A DNA stretch of 64,000 bases from NCBI GenBank assembly GCA_016703155.1, contig JADJCP010000002.1, positions 558,001-622,000 of the forward strand. The letters are read 5' to 3'. The position numbers and the translations under genes are program-made. The notes under the pieces are model-generated. The model worked only from the letters and a program-made list of their open reading frames with translations. It was not told the DNA's origin and made no database searches. This document shows positions 1 through 6,600 of the stretch, in pieces; the stretch's first letter is position 1; each line of letters opens with the position of its first letter. Source of the stretch: Hydrogenophilales bacterium. Lineage in GTDB: Bacteria > Pseudomonadota > Gammaproteobacteria > Burkholderiales > Thiobacillaceae.

Positions 1-350
1 GGAAGGTCTGGGTCGAAGTGCGGGCCAGGCTGTCGGCGATCCATGTCGAGAGCGAACCCGAAACGCCCGATACCGAGACGTTGCCGGAGTCGGTCGAACC
101 CGATCCGGCGAACGAGAACCGCCCGGTGCAAGAGACTGCCGTCACGCCCGTTTCCGACGCGCTGCCGACGGCGCCGACCGAGACCTCGTTGTTCGATGCC
201 GAGACCCATGGCCTCATCGAAGCCGGCAAAGCCGTCAAGCTCGATCCCACCGTGGATCGCGGCCTGTTCCGGGCTCAACGCGATGCCCTCAAGGGACATG
301 GCTACCGGTTCGATGCCAGCACGCAAATGTGGGAAATGCCTGCTGAGTAA
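1..350 (+). CDS. C-terminal part of an unknown protein, 5' end outside window
   Basis: The frame is open from the first base and stops at 350, so only the C-terminal 115 or so residues are visible. The first half is acidic and rich in Pro, Glu and Thr, and looks like a disordered linker. The last 50 residues form a compact module ending in GYRFDASTQMWEMPAE. That ending resembles the short modules of the DUF5710 type found at the ends of DNA-processing proteins of mobile elements, but the assignment is only by eye. An internal GTG at 18 could start translation but has no convincing ribosome binding site. A perfect hairpin (362-381) lies 12 bases after the stop. The parent may be a primase, topoisomerase or relaxase-like protein, which cannot be decided here. 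Confidence 0.6.
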   Translation, partial: KVWVEVRARLSAIHVESEPETPDTETLPESVEPDPANENRPVQETAVTPVSDALPTAPTETSLFDAETHGLIEAGKAVKLDPTVDRGLFRAQRDALKGHGYRFDASTQMWEMPAE

Positions 351-740
351 TCTCAACCTCCGAACCCGCTCAGGCGGGTTCACCCGGGCGGCCTGAATGA
401 GGCCTCCAGGGTGAGCCCGAATAGCGGCGATTGCAGCCTGGTTGGCGGCTTTCCCGAACCGCATCCCTTAACTGCGCGTCCAGGCCTCCCTTGCCGGACG
501 CGGCGGCGCATATTCCGTGGCCGTCTGGAGGCGCGATTTCAGCCACCCACTCCGTTTGCATCTCGCCCCCAGGGCATCCGTCAGCCGGTTCCGGCGAGCC
601 GGCTGACGGATGCCGTGTTTCCCCGGCCCTTGTGGCCACCCGAAATGTACTGACGCCGCTGAAACAGTACGCACCGAGAGGCGCGCGGCATAATTGCAAC
701 CGGAACCCAGTTCCAATCAAGAAAATAGAAGGGAGTAAGC
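351..740. other. 390-bp non-coding stretch with two hairpins
   Basis: No reading frame here has a ribosome binding site or a composition like the neighbouring genes. A perfect 8-bp hairpin with a TCAG loop (362-369 with 374-381) follows the preceding stop and may end transcription, although it has no T-run. A much larger perfect palindrome lies at 573-614 and is listed separately. The last 80 bases before the next gene are AT-richer and may hold its promoter. Confidence 0.6.
573..614. repeat. Perfect 16-bp inverted repeat
   Basis: The arms 573-588 (GGCATCCGTCAGCCGG) and 599-614 (CCGGCTGACGGATGCC) pair without mismatch across a 10-base loop. No T-run follows on either strand, so it is not a standard intrinsic terminator. 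It could be a protein-binding site, an RNA stem or a replication or transfer signal. No second copy was seen in the window. Confidence 0.7.
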
Positions 741-956
741 ATGTCACCCCAGAAGATCGGCCATCTGGCCAAACAGTGTTTCAACGTCGCCCTGCCCCTC
801 CAGGTTTGTCGGAGTGCTGCGGGCTATTACATCGGCACCGTTCATCCCAAGGACGGACCCTACAGCCGCGAGTCGGAAGAATATTTCCCCACCCTTGAGG
901 CCGCCGAGGCGGCACTCGAATCGGGTGCTTGGACTCAGCTGGAGTACGAAATCTGA
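741..956 (+). CDS. Small conserved-type protein, paralogue of the 1368 gene
   Basis: A 71-residue soluble protein with a clear ribosome binding site (GGGAG, six bases before the ATG). It shares a pattern with the 59-residue product at 1368: an early G-Y-Y/F-I block, then E-x-Y/F-P-T, then EAA-x-AL-x2-G-x-W. The two are therefore divergent copies of one small domain. There is no signal peptide, membrane segment or recognisable catalytic motif. A strong intrinsic terminator at 964-1002 makes it a monocistronic unit. Function unknown; the location suggests an accessory role in the mobile element. Confidence 0.7.
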   Translation: MSPQKIGHLAKQCFNVALPLQVCRSAAGYYIGTVHPKDGPYSRESEEYFPTLEAAEAALESGAWTQLEYEI

Positions 957-963
957 AGCCGTG

Positions 964-1002
964 CCCTGGGTGGAGCCAAGCCTCCACCCAGGGGCTTTTC
1001 TT
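964..1002 (+). terminator. Intrinsic terminator after the 741 gene
   Basis: A perfect 12-bp stem (CCCTGGGTGGAG at 964-975 with CTCCACCCAGGG at 982-993) is followed within two bases by TTTTCTT. It lies eight bases after the stop codon at 956. Confidence 0.85.
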
Positions 1003-1076
1003 GAGGGAACGCCCTGAAGAAAAGCCAGCCTGGCTTGTCGTTGTTCTACCGCAGGCAGACGGTTTCCGCCCGCTCG

Positions 1077-1139
1077 ATCCCCGTCAAGGATCACCGCTCG
1101 TCAGTCCCTGAAACGAGCACGGCCGCAAGGTCCGGGACT
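1077..1139 (+). ncRNA. Pseudoknotted structured RNA element, copy 1
   Basis: Three nested features can be drawn. Hairpin 1 is GATCC with GGATC (1077-1081, 1089-1093). Hairpin 2 is CTCGT with ACGAG (1098-1102, 1114-1118) and carries CAGTCCCTGAA in its loop. A GNRA-capped hairpin GGCC-GCAA-GGTC follows. The GTCCC in loop 2 can pair with GGGAC at 1135-1139, making a pseudoknot. Copies at 3346, 4361 and 5715 keep the pairing with different bases. It ends a few bases before the leader hairpin of the next gene. The family resembles pseudoknotted mobile-element RNAs such as STAXI, but the identity is not established. Confidence 0.65.
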
Positions 1140-1144
1140 TCATC

Positions 1145-1211
1145 TCAACCCACGCGGGGATCCCATTCCCCGCCAGGGGCATGGTGTTTCCGCTCTTCAG
1201 GAGCATCCACC
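1145..1211 (+). promoter_or_regulatory. radC-RNA-like leader, copy 1
   Basis: Stem 1 is GCGGGGA pairing with TCCCCGC around a six-base loop. It is followed by the conserved CAGGGGCATGGTGT stretch and then TTTCC facing the Shine-Dalgarno GGAG at 1199-1202. This second stem is the weakest of the family. It precedes the 29-residue peptide gene at 1212. Confidence 0.65.
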
Positions 1212-1301
1212 ATGTTCGCTTTCACCTTGTGCGCGGCCTTCGGGCTCACCCTGTATTTCAGCTTGATTCGGCCGGTGTTGCATCGGGCCGGTTGGATTTG
1301 A
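1212..1301 (+). CDS. 29-residue hydrophobic peptide
   Basis: A 30-codon frame starting with ATG nine bases after GGAG. The peptide begins MFAFTLCAAFGLTLYFSL and ends with a short basic tail, the shape of a single membrane segment. The main support is context: it carries the same structured leader that stands before radC, the methyltransferase and the helicase. It could be a small membrane regulator, or a leader peptide for the gene at 1368, which begins 66 bases later. Confidence 0.5.
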   Translation: MFAFTLCAAFGLTLYFSLIRPVLHRAGWI

Positions 1302-1367
1302 CCACTCTTCACACTCCCGAAGTAGCAGGCATTCAGCTTGCCGCACCTTTGCACCAAGGAGACAAAA

Positions 1368-1547
1368 ATGGATATTGAAGTTCGACCTGAGCTAATTGTC
1401 GGTTTCGCCCCCGGCAGAGGCTATTTCATTGCCGGCTATGCCGACGACGAGGACTTGCAGTGCTATTGCAGGGTATCCGAAGACGTTTATCCGACCTATT
1501 TGGAAGCCGCCAGAGCATTGGTCAACGGAGGTTGGATACCGGCCTGA
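1368..1547 (+). CDS. Small protein, paralogue of the 741 gene
   Basis: A 59-residue acidic soluble protein. The ATG at 1368 is preferred over an in-frame codon ten residues upstream because AAGGAG (1356-1361) stands seven bases before it. It shares the G-Y-F-I and Y-P-T-x-L-E-A-A-R-A-L-x-x-G-G-W pattern with the 71-residue protein at 741, including the terminal Trp region. Two cysteines (C-Y-C) in the middle are not present in the paralogue. There is no membrane segment or known motif. Probably co-transcribed with the 29-residue peptide. Function unknown. Confidence 0.65.
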   Translation: MDIEVRPELIVGFAPGRGYFIAGYADDEDLQCYCRVSEDVYPTYLEAARALVNGGWIPA

Positions 1548-1591
1548 GCGTCCGTCCGAGCCAGGCTTCTCTGATCTTTCGCACCCTTACT

Positions 1592-1655
1592 TCAACCCAC
1601 GCGGGGACACTGTTCCCGCTCGGGGCAAGGTGTCTCCACTTCACTGGAGTTCATC
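1592..1655 (+). promoter_or_regulatory. radC-RNA-like leader before radC
   Basis: Stem 1 is GCGGGGA with TTCCCGC (one G-T pair). The conserved CGGGGCAAGGTGT stretch follows, and then CTCC pairs with the Shine-Dalgarno GGAG just before ATCATG. This copy is in the position for which the radC RNA motif was named. Confidence 0.75.
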
Positions 1656-2270
1656 ATGCCTCTCTCCTCTCAAATGTCGGACCTTGATCTGCTGGGGGTT
1701 CTGGTCGGCACCCAAGCCGCCGAGAACCTTTTGCAGGAAAACCAGGGATCGTTGTACCAACTTTTCAGCCTGGCGGCGGTGGATCATCTGGTTTGTGAAT
1801 CCGCGCCCGAGGATGGATGGAACCGTGTCCGGCGGCTCCTCGACGTTTCCCGCGAGCTGGTTACGCGGGGTTTTGCCGAGTCCTTGCGTCATCGGGATGC
1901 GTTGTCCTCTCCGGGGGCCGTGCGCAGCCATCTGATCACCTCGCTGTCACATCTGCCTCACGAAGCCTTCGTCGTGTTGTTCCTGGATGCGCAGAACCGG
2001 CTGATCGCCTCGCGAGAGTGCTTTCGCGGCACGCTGACTCAGACCAGCGTCTACCCCAGGGAGGTCGTCAAGATCGCCCTGGAATACAACGCCTGTGGGG
2101 TCATCTTTTGCCACAACCATCCATCCGGAACGTTGGAGCCCAGTCAGGCCGACCGCTGGTTGACTGATCAGCTGAAAGCAGCGCTGGCCCTGGTCGACGT
2201 CAAGGTTCTGGATCATTTCATTGTCGCCGGCAACCAAACCCTTTCCATGGCGGAACGAGGTTTGATCTGA
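1656..2270 (+). CDS. radC: RadC-family JAB/MPN-domain protein
   Basis: A 204-residue protein of the RadC (UPF0758) family. The C-terminal half carries the JAMM metal-site signature HNHPSGTLEPSQAD (around residues 152-166), with the upstream Glu in the R-E-C-F-R-G-T-L stretch. The N-terminal half is helical, as usual in the family, and the length is typical. RadC proteins are common cargo of integrative elements and prophages. They were once thought to be repair proteins, but their biochemical role is still unsettled. The ATG follows GGAG inside the leader hairpin, so translation is probably controlled by that RNA. Confidence 0.93.
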   Translation: MPLSSQMSDLDLLGVLVGTQAAENLLQENQGSLYQLFSLAAVDHLVCESAPEDGWNRVRRLLDVSRELVTRGFAESLRHRDALSSPGAVRSHLITSLSHLPHEAFVVLFLDAQNRLIASRECFRGTLTQTSVYPREVVKIALEYNACGVIFCHNHPSGTLEPSQADRWLTDQLKAALALVDVKVLDHFIVAGNQTLSMAERGLI

Positions 2271-2280
2271 CCGCTTTTTT

Positions 2281-2345
2281 CATTACCCCGCGGGGCGCCT
2301 TGCCCTGCCGGGGCGTGGTGTCTCCGCACTTTCTTGGAGAACATC
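2281..2345 (+). promoter_or_regulatory. radC-RNA-like leader, copy 3
   Basis: Stem 1 is GCGGGGC with GCCCTGC (one G-T pair), then CGGGGCGTGGTGTCTCCGCA. TCTCC pairs with GGAGA, which contains the Shine-Dalgarno. It precedes the 78-residue gene at 2346. Confidence 0.7.
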
Positions 2346-2582
2346 ATGAGTGAATCGTCAAACATCGCCATCGGCGCCAAGGTCATGGTCAAGCGCAAGC
2401 AAGACCGCCTTGGCGGGCCTCAGTATCCTGGCCGGATCGGCGTCGTCGTCCGTGAAAACATGTTTGGCCGCGAGTCGGGTGGGTACTGGTATGTCCAGCT
2501 CGAAGCCACACGCCGCGCCAAGCAACGTATCGCGCTGTTCTGCGCCAAGGAACTGGAACTGGCACAGGAGGGCACGTCATGA
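2346..2582 (+). CDS. Small KOW/SH3-like protein, unknown
   Basis: A 78-residue protein. The ATG at 2346 lies six bases after GGAGA; an in-frame TTG at 2334 would place the Shine-Dalgarno inside the gene and is rejected. The opening IGAKVMVKRKQDRLGG, then YPGRIGVVV and YWYVQLE, look like a small beta-barrel of the KOW/SH3 type, with hydrophobic strands alternating with glycines. The C-terminus is basic, then acidic. Its stop overlaps the next start (ATGA), so the two genes are translationally coupled. Nucleic-acid binding is a guess from the fold impression only. Confidence 0.65.
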   Translation: MSESSNIAIGAKVMVKRKQDRLGGPQYPGRIGVVVRENMFGRESGGYWYVQLEATRRAKQRIALFCAKELELAQEGTS

Positions 2583-3229
2583 ACCTGCGCATCGTCGAGT
2601 ACACCATCGATTACGCCCACCGCGTCCAGGTCGGCATTCTGTCCGATAGCGACGAAGAGGCCCTCGCCAAGGCGCAGGCCGCTTTCGATGCCGGCACGAT
2701 CTGGGACGACACCCCGGCGATGCCCCTCCTCTTCGACGATTACGAGGAGAAGGAAGGCGAAACGCTGGACTTCCAGGTGGTGGCCACGGTGGCTGCCTGG
2801 CCGGTACCGGATGCCAGCGTTCTCCAGCAACGCCGCACGGCGAACGCCATGGAGGCCTGTCGTCTACTGGTGGTGGCGGAGTCGATGCGCGGTCTGAACG
2901 GCCCGACGCCCGGCGCCTATGAGCAATCGCTCGTCGAAACCGCGTATCGCCTGGCTCGAATGGATGTGGATGGCCATCCGACCAGGATGCCCGAGCCGCC
3001 TCGGCCCCGCGTCGTGGTCGGTGTCGAGGGCGGCCTGGTCCAGGGCGCGTCGTCCGACATGCCGGTGGAACTGGTCGTGCTCGATTACGACATGAACGAT
3101 GTGGACGATGGCGCAGTCGAGGTGCCGCAGAGCGGTGGCTCGACCACCCTGGCCACGATCATCTCTCATGGCGTGGATCTCGATCCCGAGTTCGTCGCCG
3201 GTGTATGGCAAGCGGAATCGGAAGGCTGA
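2579..3229 (+). CDS. Unknown acidic protein coupled to the 2346 gene
   Basis: A 216-residue soluble acidic protein with no signal peptide, membrane segment or recognised motif. The first 75 residues form a likely alpha/beta domain (opening MNLRIVEYTIDYAHRVQVGI). A helical middle and an Asp-rich tail follow. It overlaps the preceding gene by four bases and is followed by an intrinsic terminator at 3244, so the two make a bicistronic unit under the 2281 leader. Such genes are typical of the variable region beside radC in conjugative elements. Function unknown. Confidence 0.65.
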   Translation: MNLRIVEYTIDYAHRVQVGILSDSDEEALAKAQAAFDAGTIWDDTPAMPLLFDDYEEKEGETLDFQVVATVAAWPVPDASVLQQRRTANAMEACRLLVVAESMRGLNGPTPGAYEQSLVETAYRLARMDVDGHPTRMPEPPRPRVVVGVEGGLVQGASSDMPVELVVLDYDMNDVDDGAVEVPQSGGSTTLATIISHGVDLDPEFVAGVWQAESEG

Positions 3230-3243
3230 TCCTTCTTCAACTT

Positions 3244-3265
3244 GGCCCCTCATCGAGGGGCCTTT
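3244..3265 (+). terminator. Intrinsic terminator after the 2579 gene
   Basis: GGCCCCTC (3244-3251) pairs with GAGGGGCC (3255-3262) over the loop ATC, followed by TTT. It is nearly identical in design to the terminator at 5604. Confidence 0.75.
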
Positions 3266-3345
3266 CCAGGGCCGTTGCCACGACGGCCCCGGAAAGGCCG
3301 AGCGCCACCCGTGTTCCACCGCCGGCTGTCGGTTACAGCCCGCCC

Positions 3346-3408
3346 GATCCCCGTCAAGGATCGCCGTTCGTCAGTCCCTGAAACGAACACGGCCGCAAGG
3401 TCCGGGAC
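3346..3408 (+). ncRNA. Pseudoknotted structured RNA element, copy 2
   Basis: Hairpin 1 is GATCC with GGATC. Hairpin 2 is TTCGT (3367-3371) with ACGAA (3383-3387). Compared with copy 1 (CTCGT/ACGAG), both sides of one pair have changed, which is a compensatory change. The loop keeps CAGTCCCTGAA, the GNRA-capped hairpin is identical, and GTCCC in the loop can pair with GGGAC at 3404-3408. A short CCCC-GTAA-GGGG-TTTT element follows at 3422-3437, which could act as a weak terminator downstream of the RNA. Confidence 0.65.
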
Positions 3409-3438
3409 TTCATCAAATCCGCCCCGTAAGGGGTTTTA

Positions 3439-3511
3439 TCTCAACCCGCCGGGGTGCTTCGCCGCCCTGGAGGGGCTGCGTTTCCTTCGGCTCAGCATGG
3501 AGGAAATCATC
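3439..3511 (+). promoter_or_regulatory. radC-RNA-like leader, divergent copy
   Basis: Stem 1 is CCGGGG with CCCTGG (one G-T pair). A GGAGGGGCTGCG stretch follows, and then TTTCC pairs with GGAAA across the loop that holds the Shine-Dalgarno. Sequence identity to the other copies is low but the layout is the same. It precedes the gene at 3512. Confidence 0.55.
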
Positions 3512-4048
3512 ATGGGATGGACCGTGACATTCGATAGCAACCGGCGGCAGCTCATCCAGGAGCGCACCCGGTCGGCTACGCAGGCCGATGGCACCCGCTG
3601 GGAATGCCTGCGTCACACGGCAGTGGGCAATGTGCTCTGGACGGTATGGGAGGTCACTCCCGCCGATCCGAAGCCGCCCATGGCCTACAGGGAGCCCTAT
3701 CGTTATATCGGCTGCGACTTGCTGGCGCCCGGCAGGAAGGGCGAAGGCTGGGGTTACAAGGATCTGTGCGAAAGCATGGGGCCTTGCTACAACACCTGTC
3801 CCTTGTCCTACCTGGACATGGCGCCGGTTGCCGATGCGGATTGGCGCGCCCAGGTCCGCGCTTGGCATGCCTCGCGCAAACGCAAGGTCGATATCGGCGA
3901 TGTGTTGATCTTCGAGGGGCTTGCCATCCCCGAGGTCAAGATCGTTTCGAAACAAGGTCGGCGCCTCGTGGGCGAATACGGTGGCTGTCTGTACCGCATT
4001 CCTCCCCGAATCCTGGCCAAGGTAGTCGATCAGCGCCTGGCGGCCTAA
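3512..4048 (+). CDS. Unknown protein, DUF-type, 178 residues
   Basis: A soluble protein; the ATG at 3512 follows ATGGAGG by eight bases. The first 75 residues look like a small alpha/beta domain (MGWTVTFDSNRRQLIQE, then a W-x-C-L-R-H block and TVWEV). The middle contains G-C-D-L-L, then W-G-Y-K-D-L-C-E-S-M-G-P and Y-N-T-C-P-L-S-Y-L. That combination is seen in small ICE-borne proteins annotated only as hypothetical. The three central cysteines could bind metal. The C-terminal 40 residues form a beta-rich piece (VLIFEGLAIP, KIVSKQGRRL). It has its own structured leader. Function unknown. Confidence 0.65.
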   Translation: MGWTVTFDSNRRQLIQERTRSATQADGTRWECLRHTAVGNVLWTVWEVTPADPKPPMAYREPYRYIGCDLLAPGRKGEGWGYKDLCESMGPCYNTCPLSYLDMAPVADADWRAQVRAWHASRKRKVDIGDVLIFEGLAIPEVKIVSKQGRRLVGEYGGCLYRIPPRILAKVVDQRLAA

Positions 4049-4119
4049 CTCGACCACCGAGAGTTCAATCCATCGTACCGGCCCCGTCGCGGGCTGGTCG
4101 TATTTCCAGGAGCGTGAAC

Positions 4120-4347
4120 ATGCAATTCACCGTCGAGGCCAGCACCAGCGACCCGCGTACGCGCGAAGGGTATGCCAGGGACAACCTGGCCGATTTCGAT
4201 TACTGCCCGGATCGTTCGTCCGCGAGCGCGAAGACCCGCCATTTTCATCGGCGCGGGCTTTGGGTGGAGGTCTACCACACCGATACCGGCGAGCTCATTG
4301 CAGGGCCGATCGATCCCGATCAGCCCTGTCCTGCTTACATCGTATGA
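4120..4347 (+). CDS. Small unknown protein
   Basis: A 75-residue acidic soluble protein. The ATG at 4120 follows CAGGAG by six bases. No known motif is visible; the central HFHRRGLWVEVYHTDTGEL reads as a beta-hairpin. The upstream 60 bases hold a reduced leader: CCGGCCC pairs with GGGCTGG, and CTGG with CCAG immediately before the Shine-Dalgarno GGAG. This is probably a degenerate member of the same leader family. Function unknown. Confidence 0.6.
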   Translation: MQFTVEASTSDPRTREGYARDNLADFDYCPDRSSASAKTRHFHRRGLWVEVYHTDTGELIAGPIDPDQPCPAYIV

Positions 4348-4360
4348 AGGCTTTTCGAGG

Positions 4361-4402
4361 CGCGTCAGTCCCTGAAACACGCACGGCCGCAAGGTCCGGG
4401 AC
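4361..4402 (+). ncRNA. Pseudoknotted structured RNA element, short copy 3
   Basis: Only the pseudoknot part is present; hairpin 1 is missing. GCGT pairs with ACGC around the same CAGTCCCTGAA loop, the GGCC-GCAA-GGTC hairpin is retained, and GTCCC can pair with GGGAC near 4398. The leader for the methyltransferase gene begins about ten bases later. Confidence 0.6.
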
Positions 4403-4410
4403 ATAGCTGT

Positions 4411-4480
4411 TTTACTCAACCCTCGCGGGGATATCCTCCCCGCCTGGGGCAGGTTGTCTCCGCATTTCCTGGAGACAACC
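4411..4480 (+). promoter_or_regulatory. radC-RNA-like leader with the strongest SD-sequestering stem
   Basis: Stem 1 is GCGGGGA with TCCCCGC. Stem 2 is a perfect 10-bp hairpin: GGTTGTCTCC (4452-4461) pairs with GGAGACAACC (4471-4480) around a nine-base loop. The second arm contains the Shine-Dalgarno and ends immediately before the ATG at 4481. Translation should be blocked unless this stem opens. Confidence 0.8.
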
Positions 4481-5581
4481 ATGGGACTCATGTTCTCGCG
4501 GCTCGCCCGCAATTTTATTAAAAATGGCTACTTCCCCACCGACGAGGTCACCCTCGCCCGCATCCTCAACGCGCTCGATATCGCCGGCACACGGGTCCGC
4601 ATCGCGGACCCGTGCTGCGGCGAGGGCGTCGCCCTGGCCGAGGTCAAGCATGCCCTGACCGAGGCCGGCGCCGCCGTCGAAGCCCTGGCCATCGAGTTCG
4701 ACGCCGAACGTGCCTGGCACGCCAAGCAATTGCTCGATACCGTGCTCCATGCCGATATGAACGATGCCTGGGTATCGGCCAGATCGACCGGGTTGCTGTT
4801 CCTGAACCCGCCCTATGGCCATACCGTGGCCGACACCGGGCAGACCGGTGATGGCAAGCACAGCGAACGGCTGGAGTTGCTCTTCCTGCGCAAGACGGCG
4901 GGATGGCTCCAGGCGGGCGGAGTGCTGGTCTTCATCGTGCCGCACACGGTCATGAGCGAGGAGATGGCCAACTATCTGTGCCGCCACTTCACCCACCTCA
5001 CGGCCTGGTCGGCGCCGGAACGGCAGTTCAAGCAGATGGTCGTCTTCGGCATCAAGCGCCGCGCCGCCGCCCCGTCCAAGGGGCAGGTCGAGGCCTTGAT
5101 GGCGGCAAGAGACACGCCACCGCCCGAATTGCCCGAGGCCTGGCCGCATGCCCCGCTGCTGGTGCCCGAGATGCCCGTTGGCGAGGACCTGGTTTTCCAG
5201 GCGATTCGCCTGAATGGTCCGGAACTGGCGGCCGAGGTCGCCAAGCATCATGCCAGCACTTTGTGGCCGAGTTTCCCGCGCACCTTCAGCGCTCAGGCCC
5301 AGGTCCATCGGCGTCCCTTGCGGATGCTGTCGGACTGGCACCTGGCGCTCGGGTTGGCGGCGGGCCAGATCGGCGGTTTCGTGGACGCCGAGGATGGCCG
5401 CACCTATCTCATCAAGGGCGCGACCTACAAGGAAAAAGAGGTTTCGGTGCAGCACGAGACCGACGCGAAGGGCGACGTCTCCGAGACGCGCATCCTGACC
5501 GATCGCTTCGTGCCGGTGATCCGGGCCATCGATTTCACGGCCGGGAGCATGACCTTCGGGGACGTGCTGACCATACGCTGA
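4481..5581 (+). CDS. DUF6094-type class I DNA methyltransferase
   Basis: A 366-residue predicted SAM-dependent methyltransferase. Motif I is ADPCCGEGVAL (around residues 39-49), and the catalytic motif IV is LFLNPPYGHT (around 105-114), the N-P-P-Y form used by N6-adenine or N4-cytosine amino-methyltransferases. The order and spacing match the DUF6094 group carried by integrative elements. The C-terminal 180 residues have no recognised catalytic motif and may provide target recognition. No restriction endonuclease is next to it, so an orphan, protective role is likely. The start at 4481 is fixed by the leader hairpin, and an intrinsic terminator follows at 5604. Confidence 0.82.
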   Translation: MGLMFSRLARNFIKNGYFPTDEVTLARILNALDIAGTRVRIADPCCGEGVALAEVKHALTEAGAAVEALAIEFDAERAWHAKQLLDTVLHADMNDAWVSARSTGLLFLNPPYGHTVADTGQTGDGKHSERLELLFLRKTAGWLQAGGVLVFIVPHTVMSEEMANYLCRHFTHLTAWSAPERQFKQMVVFGIKRRAAAPSKGQVEALMAARDTPPPELPEAWPHAPLLVPEMPVGEDLVFQAIRLNGPELAAEVAKHHASTLWPSFPRTFSAQAQVHRRPLRMLSDWHLALGLAAGQIGGFVDAEDGRTYLIKGATYKEKEVSVQHETDAKGDVSETRILTDRFVPVIRAIDFTAGSMTFGDVLTIR

Positions 5582-5603
5582 GCTTCATCCGGCTCCTCCC
5601 TTT

Positions 5604-5626
5604 ACCCCTCATCGAGGGGTCTTTTT
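5604..5626 (+). terminator. Intrinsic terminator after the methyltransferase gene
   Basis: ACCCCTC (5604-5610) pairs with GAGGGGT (5614-5620) over ATC, followed by CTTTTT. Confidence 0.85.
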
Positions 5627-5714
5627 GAAGCGCCTGCCTGGCGGGTGCTTCGGAACGGCCCTTGGCCCTTGGCCATATCGAGCACCACCGCTGGTCGAAC
5701 GGTTTTCGACTCGC

Positions 5715-5776
5715 CGATGCCGTAAGCATCGAGGTCCGGTCATCCCTGAAACCGGATCGGCGTCTGGCGCCGGGAG
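5715..5776 (+). ncRNA. Pseudoknotted structured RNA element, divergent copy 4
   Basis: The architecture of copies 1 and 2 is kept with different bases. Hairpin 1 is CGATGC with GCATCG over CGTAA (5715-5731). Hairpin 2 is TCCGG with CCGGA (5735-5739, 5752-5756) enclosing TCATCCCTGAAA. A third GC hairpin follows, ending in GGGA at 5772-5775, which can pair with TCCC in loop 2. The CCCTGAAA core is the only strictly conserved sequence. A further CCGATC/GATCGG hairpin stands at 5781-5796. Confidence 0.6.
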
Positions 5777-5799
5777 CAAGCCGATCATCCGATCGGTGA

Positions 5800-5863
5800 T
5801 TCATCACCCCCGTGGGGCTCGCCCCCACCGGGAAGAGCCCCACTACCTTGGAGGCTCATCATC
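5800..5863 (+). promoter_or_regulatory. radC-RNA-like leader, copy 6
   Basis: Stem 1 is GTGGGG with CCCCAC, a compensatory change relative to GCGGGG/CCCCGC in other copies. Stem 2 is GAGCC with GGCTC, placing the Shine-Dalgarno GGAGG at the loop edge. It precedes the interrupted gene at 5864. Confidence 0.65.
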
Positions 5864-6589
5864 ATGTCCGCATCTGTACCTTTGTGGGGCATCCGGGAGT
5901 TTTCGGATGTCTTTCTCGACGCCCTGGTCCGCAACGAAGCAGGCCAGCTCATGTTCGCATCGCTCTACGGCCGGGATACCGCCATCCAGCAATTGCTGGC
6001 GGCCTTCTCGCTGCCGGTAACGTCCGGCGGTGTCGACCGCATCACGTTGAAGCCGGTCAAGGCCCCGCCTCGGCCCGGCGACGGCGTGGCGGGCGTGGTA
6101 ACGCTTCATCCCGAAGCGCCGGCAGGGGAAGACCACCGGGGTATCGCCTTCATCGGCGATGCCTCGCGGCTGACCAAGCTGGCGGGCAAGCTGCCGCGCC
6201 GGTCTTTGTTCGGGCCGGTGTAGCACGTCTTCATCTACGACCCAATGGTCATCGACCCGGACACGGCCAACGGCCGGGCCTGGGTACTGACTTTCGGCAA
6301 CGATGGCCAAGATCACCGGCAATCGGTCTCGGCGATGATCCAGCGCATCTCTCCGGTGCCGCTGATCGAAGCCTGGTGCGAGCCGGTGCTGGCCGCCCTG
6401 GGCGAAAAGATCATCACCGATCTCAACGCCAAGGCTACCTGGCCGGCCCTGGGGCCTATCCAGGCCTCGCTGATCGATTTGGGAGAGAACTTCACCCAAG
6501 CCATTTCCCTTCTGGTGAAAAACCGGGTGCTCACGCGCCAGGCTGAAGCCGGTGAAACCACCCCGCAGGAATTGTCGCTCGCGGCCTGA
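5864..6589 (+). pseudogene. Unknown gene interrupted by an in-frame amber codon
   Basis: The reading frame opens at ATG 5864 after GGAGG and runs 119 codons to TAG at 6221-6223. It then continues in the same frame, without a shift, to 6589 with equally gene-like codon use (HVFIYDPMVIDPDTANGRAW onward). Removing the stop gives one protein of about 241 residues. A single C-to-T change of a Gln codon would explain it. The downstream ATG at 6245 has no ribosome binding site. The product has no recognised motif. It could be a real nonsense mutation, a sequencing error or readthrough. Confidence 0.7.
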
Positions 6590-6600
6590 CCTGTTCATTT

